From CAZDFU01 sp964504985 (GTDB lineage: Bacteria > Patescibacteriota > Microgenomatia > Daviesbacterales > UBA10151), in the NCBI GenBank assembly GCA_964504985.1, contig CAZDFU010000030.1, forward strand, positions 1 to 8,530: a stretch of 8,530 nt of DNA, written 5' to 3'. Each line of letters opens with the position of its first letter. Position 1 is the first letter of the stretch. This document shows positions 1 through 5,660 of this stretch, in pieces. The position numbers and the translations under genes are program-made. Below the pieces are notes generated by a model that worked only from the letters and a program-made list of their open reading frames with translations, was not told the origin of the DNA and searched no databases.

Positions 1-98
1 TAAAAGAGGGATACAACGCTGGAAATCTTCCCGCACCGGAAGATCTCAGGTGGGGGAATTTATTTCAATGGTGCATTGCTTCTCATCATGCGCTTTAA
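1..98 (+). CDS. Possible 3' end of an unrecognised gene
   Basis: The frame beginning at base 3 is open from the window edge to a TAA at 96-98. It encodes about 31 residues that read like ordinary protein, including GNLPAPEDLRWGNLFQW and ending in ASHHAL. I do not recognise the family. The stretch is visibly richer in G and C than the AT-rich gaps elsewhere, and it would converge on the minus-strand gene ending at 141, leaving a 42-base gap. Another frame (from base 2 to about 169) is also open, but it is less protein-like and would run into the neighbouring gene. A coding call on so short a fragment is tentative. Confidence 0.35.
   Translation, partial: KEGYNAGNLPAPEDLRWGNLFQWCIASHHAL
25..44. 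repeat. Perfect 7-bp inverted repeat
   Basis: ATCTTCC at 25-31 pairs perfectly with GGAAGAT at 38-44 around a 6-base loop. No T-run follows on either strand, so it does not look like an intrinsic terminator. It lies inside the possible partial reading frame ending at 98. Confidence 0.5.
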
Positions 99-140
99 CA
101 CTACTTTGGAGTTTATCACTCGATCTTCTCTTTGTCAATC

Positions 141-827
141 CTAATCCAGGATTTGTTTATCAGCTGGATTAGGTATTGGTACAACTTTGAAATAAACCAA
201 GTCAACTTTTCTAGGTTGATAAAAACTTGCGTTACCAATCATTTCATCAAGGGCCTTGATATCTTCTATCCGGGCAACCTGACTCAAGCCATGTTCAGCA
301 AGAGGGTTTAAATTTTTTAATCTAGCCCTAAAACCTTTTGGTCTTGTTAAATGATTAGTTAAGATAATCTTATCTGTTTCATTAGGCGGTAAATATAGAG
401 AATGGGTACGGCGGACCTCACGATCTTCAGGAAGACCATAAGGTTTATCATAAACAACAATTAATGTTCCTCCTCCCAGAGAAGCATCTTTCCATCTATC
501 CCTCCAAAACCTTACCAGTATGCTTGGCAATTCTTTTATACCTGGTTGTCTTACCAGCTTAAAACGCATCTCATCTGAAAATCTCCTCTCATCCTCCTCG
601 TCTCTTAATTCATACTCTTCCCCGTTATCTTTAAATCCTAACTCTCTTTGTCTTAACCATCTTAAATAATCAGTTCTACCATGATAAGCTATTAAAAATG
701 CGTAGCGATAAGAAGAAATTTGTAAAAACTCAGGTATATTATGTTCCCAATTGCCAGTTTTCTTTTCTTGTATTAGCTTTCCACTAACTTCTGCTTCTAA
801 GTGGTCTCTTGCTTCAACTAAACTCAT
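141..827 (-). CDS. Hypothetical soluble protein, 228 aa
   Basis: I do not recognise this protein. It has no signal peptide, no membrane segment and no cysteine. The N-terminal third (about 1-65) mixes short helices and aromatic residues. Residues 66-90 are strongly acidic and basic (a DEEDERR patch), followed by a Trp/Arg-rich segment FWRDRW near 107-112. The C-terminal half contains beta-strand-like stretches (TLIVVY at 121-126, DKIILTN at 152-158, VYFKVVPIP at 211-219), consistent with a compact alpha/beta domain. The ATG at 827 is chosen because a promoter-like TTGACT-18-TATTAT lies directly before it and no ribosome-binding site is seen. It appears to be its own transcription unit, downstream of gapdh on the same strand. 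It is probably a real gene because the frame is uninterrupted over 229 codons, but its function is unknown. Confidence 0.75.
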   Translation of the reverse strand: MSLVEARDHLEAEVSGKLIQEKKTGNWEHNIPEFLQISSYRYAFLIAYHGRTDYLRWLRQRELGFKDNGEEYELRDEEDERRFSDEMRFKLVRQPGIKELPSILVRFWRDRWKDASLGGGTLIVVYDKPYGLPEDREVRRTHSLYLPPNETDKIILTNHLTRPKGFRARLKNLNPLAEHGLSQVARIEDIKALDEMIGNASFYQPRKVDLVYFKVVPIPNPADKQILD

Positions 828-836
828 TTCAGGGGA

Positions 837-866
837 ATAATATCCTATAAACTAAGAATAAGTCAA
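837..866 (-). promoter_or_regulatory. Promoter of the 228-aa gene, leaderless type
   Basis: Reading the minus strand, TTGACT (866-861) is followed after 18 bases by TATTAT (842-837), and the ATG starts 9 bases further on. Transcription would begin within a few bases of the start codon. A second TTGACT copy lies upstream at 890-885 as part of a direct repeat. Confidence 0.5.
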
Positions 867-891
867 GCTTGCTGCTTCGCAGTAAGTCAAG
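859..891. repeat. 9-bp direct repeat flanking a hairpin
   Basis: TAAGTCAAG occurs at 859-867 and again at 883-891. Between and overlapping them is an imperfect palindrome, CTTGCTGC (868-875) against GCAGTAAG (879-886), eight pairs including one G-T, with a TTC loop. On the minus strand each repeat copy presents TTGACT, a -35-like hexamer. The element lies between gapdh and the 228-aa gene. It could be a terminator-like structure, a protein-binding site, or the footprint of a small insertion. The minus-strand sequence after the hairpin is not T-rich enough for a convincing terminator. Confidence 0.5.
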
Positions 892-935
892 TGGTTAGGG
901 GTTTCTAAAATTAATTATAAATTTGCCCTGGCTGC

Positions 936-1013
936 AATAAACAAATACCTTATCTTACCTTTTCTAGACGCGAATATGAGGAATGGTATACAGAAAATGT
1001 ATTTGCTTACTGA
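936..1013 (+). pseudogene. Possible relic of a methyltransferase N-terminus
   Basis: A plus-strand frame reads REYEEWYTENVFAY before a TGA at 1011-1013. The pattern Y-x-x-W-(F/Y)-x-x-N-x-x-x-Y resembles the first residues of many class I SAM-dependent methyltransferases, which usually continue into a SEL-type helix. Here the frame stops at once, and nothing resembling the SAM-binding core follows, because gapdh begins at 1028 on the other strand. The resemblance is from memory and covers only about 14 residues, so chance is a serious alternative. Confidence 0.25.
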
Positions 1014-1027
1014 GTAAATTTTCCTTC

Positions 1028-2029
1028 TCAAACTTTTCCTACATTTATAACTTGTTCTATTAATCTATTTGAATAACCAAACTCATTATCATACCAGGCA
1101 AAAACTTTAACCATATCCCCATCAACAATTTGAGTTAAACCTAAATCAACTATGGCTGACTCCGGCCTGCCAACTATATCAGAAGACACCAAAGGCTCAT
1201 CAGTTACAGCCAAAATTCCCTTGAGCACTCCTTGGGCTGCTTGTTTTAAAACTTCATTTACTTCCTGGGCAGTTGTCTTTTTTTTAAGTAAAAAGGTAAG
1301 GTCTGAGATAGAACCAACAGCCACCGGCACCCTGATTGCCACCCCATCAAATATCCCCTTTAATGACGGTATTGTTTCTGTAGTGGCTATGGCAGCACCT
1401 GTTGAGGTGGGGACAATGTTTTGAGCAGCAGCCCTGGCCCTTCTTAGATCCTTATGAGGGCCATCCTGCAGATTCTGGTCCTGGGTATAAGCATGAACCG
1501 TGGTCATCATTGCTTTTTGAATACCAAATTTATTATTTAAAACCTCAACAACCGGAGAAATACAGTTGGTGGTACAGGAAGCATTATTTATTACCTCCTC
1601 ACCCTTATATTTATCAGCATTTACTCCTAAAACCAGGGTTGGGACACCTTCTCCTTTGGCTGGTGCAGAAATAATAACTTTTTTAGCTCCTGCCTGAATA
1701 TGTAAAGACCCCCCTTCCTTATCTGTGAACCTGCCTGTTGATTCAATTACCACATCAACTCCTAAATCTTTCCAGGGTAAATTCTGGGGGTCTTTTTCCT
1801 GATATACAGTGTAGGAGTTTTGATCTACTTTGATAGCGTTTTCACTATGGCTCACTTGGTGATTCCAAACACCATAACTGCTGTCATATTTTAAAAGATG
1901 AGCCAGGGTTTTGGCATCCCCTAAATCATTAATAGCTGCAATTTTTATTTGGTCTGAAAATTTATCCAGGGCAATTTTAAAAGCAGTCCTGCCAATCCTC
2001 CCAAAACCATTAATGGCAACATTTATCAT
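1028..2029 (-). CDS. gap: Glyceraldehyde-3-phosphate dehydrogenase, type I
   Basis: This cytosolic glycolytic enzyme oxidises glyceraldehyde 3-phosphate with NAD and phosphate to 1,3-bisphosphoglycerate, the substrate of the PGK encoded at the right of the window. At 333 aa it has the usual family length. The Rossmann start NGFGRIGR is at residues 7-14, and the adenine-ribose-binding Asp is at 35 (AINDLGDAKTLAHLLKYDSS), which favours NAD over NADP. The catalytic Cys152 sits in SCTTNC, and the catalytic His179 in TTVHAYT. The phosphate-site segment RRARAAAQNIVPTSTGAA is present, as is the C-terminal WYDNEFGYSNR. No key residue is missing. The gene is a single transcription unit with a strong promoter abutting the ATG. 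The start at 2029 is fixed by the motif position and by that promoter. Confidence 0.98.
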   Translation of the reverse strand: MINVAINGFGRIGRTAFKIALDKFSDQIKIAAINDLGDAKTLAHLLKYDSSYGVWNHQVSHSENAIKVDQNSYTVYQEKDPQNLPWKDLGVDVVIESTGRFTDKEGGSLHIQAGAKKVIISAPAKGEGVPTLVLGVNADKYKGEEVINNASCTTNCISPVVEVLNNKFGIQKAMMTTVHAYTQDQNLQDGPHKDLRRARAAAQNIVPTSTGAAIATTETIPSLKGIFDGVAIRVPVAVGSISDLTFLLKKKTTAQEVNEVLKQAAQGVLKGILAVTDEPLVSSDIVGRPESAIVDLGLTQIVDGDMVKVFAWYDNEFGYSNRLIEQVINVGKV

Positions 2030-2037
2030 GCAGTTAC

Positions 2038-2064
2038 ATTATATTTTTTTGCCAAAAGAGTCAA
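2038..2064 (-). promoter_or_regulatory. gap promoter, consensus -10, leaderless type
   Basis: On the minus strand TTGACT (2064-2059) is followed after 15 bases, ending in seven A residues, by a perfect TATAAT (2043-2038). Only 8 bases separate the -10 from the ATG, so the transcript should start at or within a few bases of the start codon. The 15-base spacing is slightly short, but the hexamers are good. Confidence 0.65.
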
Positions 2065-2072
2065 GGGTTGAA

Positions 2073-2100
2073 AGAAGTTTTGGGAATTCCTGGAACTTCT
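2073..2100. repeat. 28-bp near-palindrome between relE and gap
   Basis: AGAAGTT (2073-2079) pairs with AACTTCT (2094-2100), and the centre is the palindrome GGAATTCC. Only three consecutive positions on each side break the symmetry, and these are G-U wobbles in a plus-strand RNA. It lies just upstream of the gap -35 and 27 bases after the relE stop. It could be an operator for gap or a terminator-like structure for the toxin-antitoxin operon. The minus-strand continuation (TTTC) is a poor U-tract, so a protein-binding dyad is at least as likely. Confidence 0.5.
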
Positions 2101-2127
2101 ACCCGAAGGTTTAAATTTATCCAGACA

Positions 2128-2379
2128 CTAGTTATAGATTTTACCCCGATGATCAGCATCAAGTATATCAACAACTTTATCTTGTAAGTTCACTTTGTAA
2201 ATTATCCTATAAGCTCTAAACTTATGCACCAACCTATGGCTTAATTCTCTAGATAGTGGTTTCCCCAGGAGCGGATCTTCTTTAATCTCATTCATAATCC
2301 CGATTATTTCTAATTGGTATTGCTTTTTTAACCGTTTAATTTGTCTTTCTGCTTTAGGAGAAATTCGAAGCTGGAACAT
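2128..2379 (-). CDS. RelE/ParE-superfamily toxin
   Basis: This is the toxin of a type II toxin-antitoxin pair. RelE-like members cut mRNA on the ribosome and ParE-like members poison gyrase; the sequence alone does not decide which. At 83 aa it has typical length. It begins with the family's beta-strand (FQLRISPKAERQI), followed by two helices (about 8-35) and PLLGKPL. The conserved core follows: Arg55, then YRIIYKV at 57-63, a hydrophobic strand VVDILDADHR (69-78), and the C-terminal HRGKIY at 77-82. The HR-x-x-(I/V)-Y ending is common in RelE-type mRNA interferases. Its ATG follows the antitoxin stop with no gap (TAAATG) and has no ribosome-binding site, so translation is probably coupled. 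The frame is intact. Confidence 0.9.
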   Translation of the reverse strand: MFQLRISPKAERQIKRLKKQYQLEIIGIMNEIKEDPLLGKPLSRELSHRLVHKFRAYRIIYKVNLQDKVVDILDADHRGKIYN

Positions 2380-2646
2380 TTATAGTTTAAGGTCTTTCTT
2401 AAGCTGCTCAAAGGTAATAAAATGACCTTTTTCAATATCTTCTTCAGCCTTTTTCAAATCTCTCATTAATCTTTTATCTGCTAAAATCTCATTAGTTTTC
2501 TCCCATGATTCTAACTCCTCTACACTCATTAAAACTACTTTTGTTTGTCCTTTTTTGGTGATGGCCACCCGCTTGCCTGAAGCTGCTACTTCATCAATAA
2601 GCTCATAAAGATTTGCTCTGGCTGCGGTCGCAGAAATTGTAGTCAT
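2380..2646 (-). CDS. Phd/YefM-family antitoxin
   Basis: The 88-aa antitoxin precedes its toxin in the same operon. The N-terminal Phd/YefM DNA-binding dimerisation domain covers about residues 1-50: ISATAARANLYELIDEVAASG, then RVAITKKGQTKVVLMSVEELESW, an almost consensus family signature. Residues 53-88 (EILADKRLMRDLKKAEEDI onward) are a charged helical tail that in this family wraps and neutralises the toxin. The protein is expected to repress its own promoter, alone or with the toxin, and the promoter does carry two CGTACG palindromes. The ATG at 2646 lies 6 bases after the -10, with no ribosome-binding site. The operon starts 43 bases after the stop of the ligase gene, which is on the same strand. 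Confidence 0.93.
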   Translation of the reverse strand: MTTISATAARANLYELIDEVAASGKRVAITKKGQTKVVLMSVEELESWEKTNEILADKRLMRDLKKAEEDIEKGHFITFEQLKKDLKL

Positions 2647-2652
2647 AAAAGC

Positions 2653-2681
2653 ATCGTACGCTTTTCCGTACGTGTTGTCAA
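2653..2681 (-). promoter_or_regulatory. Toxin-antitoxin promoter with twin CGTACG operator
   Basis: On the minus strand a perfect TTGACA (2681-2676) is followed after exactly 17 bases by TACGAT (2658-2653), and the antitoxin ATG comes 6 bases later. Two copies of the palindrome CGTACG (2655-2660 and 2667-2672, centres 12 bp apart) cover the spacer and the -10. This is where an autorepressing Phd dimer pair would be expected to bind. The predicted transcript has essentially no 5' leader. Confidence 0.7.
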
Positions 2682-2689
2682 GATCCGGA

Positions 2690-3910
2690 TTAATCTATCA
2701 AACCTGCAAGAAACCAAGAATACATCAGATGAACAATTGATTGGTTTTGAAATTGGATCCAAACTAAATATGTTAGCAAACCAACTAATAACACTCCTTT
2801 ACTCTGTCCATTAGATTTTAGCAAGTTTATCAAAACTAGTATGATTAATATTAACCATACTAACGCCCCAGGAACACCAGAAAATATTAATAAATCCAAA
2901 ATATAATTATGAGATCTATCAACTATTAAATCTTTGGAAACTAAAGAAAGTAGTTCAGGATATTCTGTATGTTTAAAGGAGGAAAATGCCAGGCTGATAT
3001 TTTCTAAACCATACCCCAGTAAAGGTTTATTAATAAATTGCTGCCAAAGAATTTGCCAAATGTAAACTCTTTTTTCCAAAGAATCTGTTAACAGATAAGG
3101 TGTTTTAATCTTTAAAGGGACTACAAACTCTTGACCAATTATTCCTAAGGAAAATTGATATGATACTAGAAGTGTTGTTAGCAAAACAACCATAACGGTT
3201 GCCATTATTACTAATTTATTTTTAAGTTGAATTATTAACCCCAGGATTAGTAAAAACAAAGTAAGCAGGATTGCTAACCTGGAATAGCTGACTAATATTC
3301 CTAAAATTAAAACCAGCCCGCTAGCCCATCCTAAAAATTTTATTTTGGTATTTTGATTTTTAAATAATAAATAGCTAAAAGGTAAGGTTAAAAGCAAAAA
3401 TCCTGCAAAAAAATTAGGCTGTCCAAAAGTAGAAACAACCCTTCCAGCATAAGTCGGGATTGGTATATTGAATAAATTAAGCTCAACCCACTGCTTTATA
3501 GCTAAACAAGAAACAAATATTGAGGATAAGGTTAAAGCCAAAGCAACTTCTTTTATGCCTAATTTAACTGATGAAACCATCAGGGAAAGTAAAATCAAAT
3601 ATGCATATACTATCCAGCCCTGAAAATATGGGCTTACCCCAAGCAGACTACCTAAAATATCCACTCCTAAAAAGGAATTTATTAAAAGTACACTGATAAA
3701 AAATAAGGAAATTAGCTTGATTTTTGTCCACTTTAATTTAATCCTCTTTTTAAACAAAAAGTATGTCCAAAATATCCCTATCAAACTAATACTAAATATA
3801 AAAAACAATACCTTAATATGCTCATAACCAAAGTTTTTATATGCCCCTAGCAAGGGAAGAAGAAAAATGATTGATAAAAGAAGAATGCTAAAATTTTTAC
3901 TAATTCTCAT
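2690..3910 (-). CDS. O-antigen ligase/polymerase-type membrane protein (Wzy_C family)
   Basis: This is a polytopic membrane protein of 406 aa with roughly ten to twelve hydrophobic segments. The family (WaaL, Wzy, PilO-like oligosaccharide ligases) moves lipid-linked glycans onto another glycan or a protein outside the membrane. Signature elements are in the family order: TFGQPNFFAG (161-170), SYSRLAILL with Arg211, RVYIWQ (281-286), NKPLLGYGLEN (294-304), then the large outer loop ending in DRSHN (331-335) with the conserved His334, followed by LIFSGVPGALVWL. The chain ends just after the last membrane segment (LAGLID), without the TPR tail that some relatives carry. ATG 3910 is preferred over the TTG immediately before it, because the -10 TAGAAT lies 8 bases upstream of the ATG. 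In an organism without an outer membrane the acceptor would be a wall polymer or protein; that is inference. Confidence 0.88.
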   Translation of the reverse strand: MRISKNFSILLLSIIFLLPLLGAYKNFGYEHIKVLFFIFSISLIGIFWTYFLFKKRIKLKWTKIKLISLFFISVLLINSFLGVDILGSLLGVSPYFQGWIVYAYLILLSLMVSSVKLGIKEVALALTLSSIFVSCLAIKQWVELNLFNIPIPTYAGRVVSTFGQPNFFAGFLLLTLPFSYLLFKNQNTKIKFLGWASGLVLILGILVSYSRLAILLTLFLLILGLIIQLKNKLVIMATVMVVLLTTLLVSYQFSLGIIGQEFVVPLKIKTPYLLTDSLEKRVYIWQILWQQFINKPLLGYGLENISLAFSSFKHTEYPELLSLVSKDLIVDRSHNYILDLLIFSGVPGALVWLILIILVLINLLKSNGQSKGVLLVGLLTYLVWIQFQNQSIVHLMYSWFLAGLID

Positions 3911-3918
3911 CAATCAGT

Positions 3919-3924
3919 ATTCTA
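3919..3924 (-). promoter_or_regulatory. Putative -10 of the ligase gene
   Basis: TAGAAT on the minus strand sits 8 bases before the ATG at 3910, the same arrangement as at the other genes here. No convincing -35 is seen at 16-18 bases (the best nearby is TTGTCA at 3943-3938, too close). It is back to back with the plus-strand vapB-type promoter. Confidence 0.4.
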
Positions 3925-3936
3925 TCAAAATTACAT

Positions 3937-3967
3937 TTGACAAAAACTAATACAATGATACAATTGT
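3937..3967 (+). promoter_or_regulatory. vapB-type promoter with ACAATTGT dyad
   Basis: A perfect TTGACA (3937-3942) is followed after 16 bases by TACAAT (3959-3964), and the ATG comes 10 bases later at 3975. The perfect 8-bp palindrome ACAATTGT (3960-3967) overlaps the -10 and is a natural candidate for the operator of the ribbon-helix-helix antitoxin. The predicted 5' leader is only a few bases long. Confidence 0.65.
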
Positions 3968-3974
3968 GTAGTAT

Positions 3975-4226
3975 ATGAATTACATTACCACTAATATCAG
4001 ACTTCCTGAGGAGGATTATATAAACCTTAAAGAGGAAGCTGCCAGAAAAAGAATCAGCCTGGCTGCTGTTATCAGGCAGAGAATATCCAGTAAAAGGGTA
4101 TCCTCTAAAGACTACTCAAATCTTCTTCTTTCTTTAAAAACCGATTGGTTTACAGATAAAGATTATCAGGAATATAAAGAAAATAGAACAAAGCTTAAGA
4201 AAAGATCAAAAAAGTACAATTGGTAA
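3975..4226 (+). CDS. Ribbon-helix-helix antitoxin (VapB-type)
   Basis: This 83-aa protein comes directly before a PIN-domain toxin. Residues 4-40 form a ribbon-helix-helix DNA-binding fold: a short strand ITTNIRLPEED, a first helix YINLKEEAARKR, the turn IS, and a second helix LAAVIRQRIS. The C-terminal half (about 42-83) is highly charged and lysine-rich, with LLSLKTDWFTDKDYQEYKE, the kind of flexible tail that inserts into the toxin's active site. It probably represses its own promoter through the dyad over the -10. There is no ribosome-binding site before the ATG. Apart from the edge features, this operon is the only plus-strand protein-coding unit in the window. The VapB name rests on the partner; RHH antitoxins are too variable to name from sequence alone. 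Confidence 0.88.
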   Translation: MNYITTNIRLPEEDYINLKEEAARKRISLAAVIRQRISSKRVSSKDYSNLLLSLKTDWFTDKDYQEYKENRTKLKKRSKKYNW

Positions 4227-4610
4227 ATGACCAAAATATTAGTTGATACCTCAATCATTATAGATTATCTTCGTCAAAAGGATAAAAAAAAGACAATCCT
4301 CTTTAATCTTGCAAAGCACAAATATGAACTATTTGTTTCTATTATTACCCACACAGAAAGCTATGCAGGAAAAAACATTTGGGAAAGAGAAACTGCTAAG
4401 AAAGCCTTAAAAGCGCTCTTTTCTGGCATGACTATACTCCCCTTACAAGAAAGTATTTCTGAAAATGCCGGGAAAATTAGGGCTGTATCTGATACTGATA
4501 TTATTGATGCCATTATTGCTGCAACTGCCCTATTTCACAAGATATATCTAGCTACTTTAAACACAAAAGATTTTAAAAAAATCCCTGGTTTGAAATTTAA
4601 GAAAAATTGA
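4227..4610 (+). CDS. vapC: PIN-domain toxin ribonuclease (VapC-type)
   Basis: This is a 127-aa PIN-domain protein of the VapC family, Mg-dependent endoribonucleases that cut tRNA or rRNA when released from the antitoxin. The acidic active-site set is complete: Asp7 in ILVDTSIIIDYLR, Glu44 in THTESYAGK, Asp94 (with Asp91) in DTDIIDAIIAATAL, and Asp115 in ATLNTKDFKKIPGL. Length and motif spacing are typical. The ATG follows the antitoxin stop with no gap (TAAATG), and no ribosome-binding site is visible, so translation is probably coupled. The gene ends in TGA at 4608-4610 and converges on the HEAAH protein gene, leaving a 51-base AT-rich gap without a clear terminator. Confidence 0.92.
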   Translation: MTKILVDTSIIIDYLRQKDKKKTILFNLAKHKYELFVSIITHTESYAGKNIWERETAKKALKALFSGMTILPLQESISENAGKIRAVSDTDIIDAIIAATALFHKIYLATLNTKDFKKIPGLKFKKN

Positions 4611-4661
4611 AGATAAAAAAGAGTTTTAATCCTTACTGGCTAATATTAATCATTATGGTAA

Positions 4662-5651
4662 TTATTTAATTATTCCTCTTGCTCTTGCCTGACGATAAAT
4701 AGATATCTTGTATGCTTCAAGATTAAATTGTTGTGAAGTATCCACAGCGAATACTAAAGCTCCATCACCCTGACCTCTTAGTGACGCTTCGTTAAATAAC
4801 CTATTGTACCTGTCTGTAAAAGTGAAAATCTGAGGATGTACCAATTCTGCTATAGGACCATAAGTTAAATTAAGCATTTGACTTAAAAACCTTCTAGCTT
4901 CACGTCCACCATGAGCAGCTTCATGAACTACTCGATAGGATAGGTTATGACTTAAAACCCCTCGGAAATTATCTAATTCTAATACCTTCCCTGACTGATC
5001 CAAGTGTAAAAATGTCTCTAAAGCAGCAGCGTTAATACTAATTCTAATGTCCTGCCACATTCCATCAGTAGTAATTGCAGCAAAGCCACCACTATATTGA
5101 TCTACCTCTGCCCCTTCAAACCATTCTTCAGAAAAGATAATTCTTGTTGGAAGTACAGAATTTACTAAATCCGCCTGAGTGAAAATAAAATCTGCCATAG
5201 GTTGATTTATTCCTATAGCAAAATTGGGGCTTACTTCACCAATATAGAGATTGCCTAAAGTCCTAAGGTAGTCTAATTGATCAAAAGAATTAGCATGTGT
5301 AATAACCCCAAAACGAGGCCCTTGAGCAACAACTCTCCAAAACCCAGCTTCATCAATATTAAGACCTAAATCAGGAGCTTTTTCCACTCCTTTACTTATA
5401 TCAGGGCCTGGTGAATTTACTAGGTTTGCAACTGTAACTACTAGAGGAACACCCAAACCTAAAGTAGTAACCACCCCTGCTCCTAGTTTTCTCAAACCCA
5501 ATCTTCTAGAAATAGCTTTTACTTGGGGATCTAATGAATCTAAACGTCTTTTCTCTTTTGTGGTTAAGTGGGACTCATTTTGCAGTCTCTTTCCCTCGTT
5601 GAGGACTGCTTGTTCCCCAGTGGTCCCTAAAAAGAACTCCTTAATTTTCAT
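4662..5651 (-). CDS. Membrane-anchored protein with HEAAH zincin-like motif
   Basis: I do not recognise the family. The 329-aa, cysteine-free chain has a charged cytoplasmic N-terminus (1-53, KEKRRLDSLDPQVKAISRR), a single membrane segment at about 56-78 (GLGVPLVVTVANLV), a Pro/Gly linker, and a globular domain of about 240 residues expected outside the membrane because of the basic N-terminal side. That domain contains SYRVVHEAAHGG with HEAAH at 243-247, matching the HExxH zinc-peptidase pattern with hydrophobic residues before it. Glu288 in LFNEASLRG, on a later predicted helix, could be the third zinc ligand as in gluzincins. This is inference, since one HExxH can occur by chance. The gene has its own promoter inside the end of pgk, TTGAAG-17-TATAAT, 9 bases before the ATG. 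It may also be read through from pgk, 21 bases upstream. Confidence 0.75.
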   Translation of the reverse strand: MKIKEFFLGTTGEQAVLNEGKRLQNESHLTTKEKRRLDSLDPQVKAISRRLGLRKLGAGVVTTLGLGVPLVVTVANLVNSPGPDISKGVEKAPDLGLNIDEAGFWRVVAQGPRFGVITHANSFDQLDYLRTLGNLYIGEVSPNFAIGINQPMADFIFTQADLVNSVLPTRIIFSEEWFEGAEVDQYSGGFAAITTDGMWQDIRISINAAALETFLHLDQSGKVLELDNFRGVLSHNLSYRVVHEAAHGGREARRFLSQMLNLTYGPIAELVHPQIFTFTDRYNRLFNEASLRGQGDGALVFAVDTSQQFNLEAYKISIYRQARARGIIK

Positions 5652-5660
5652 AAGCTATAT

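Noticed and set aside
25..56. T-box or riboswitch leader
   Set aside because: The hairpin and the G-rich tail faintly recall a T-box, but there is no T-box core sequence, no specifier stem and no downstream amino-acid gene in the right orientation.
2..169. Alternative plus-strand frame open from base 2 to about 169
   Set aside because: It would overlap the end of the 228-aa gene, and its translation is less protein-like than the frame ending at 98.
1152..2114. Three plus-strand open frames (1152-1424, 1402-1674, 1911-2114) opposite gap
   Set aside because: They are antisense to a fully conserved GAPDH, have no protein-like motifs or starts with promoters, and are best explained as shadows of that gene.
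1028..4610. Recoding of TGA as glycine, as in Gracilibacteria
   Set aside because: gap and the vapC-type toxin end at TGA exactly at normal family lengths, and no gene has internal TGA codons.
4611..4661. Bidirectional terminator between the converging vapC-type gene and the HEAAH gene
   Set aside because: The gap is AT-rich with a short run AAAACTCTTTTTT on the minus strand, but there is no stable GC-containing stem before it.
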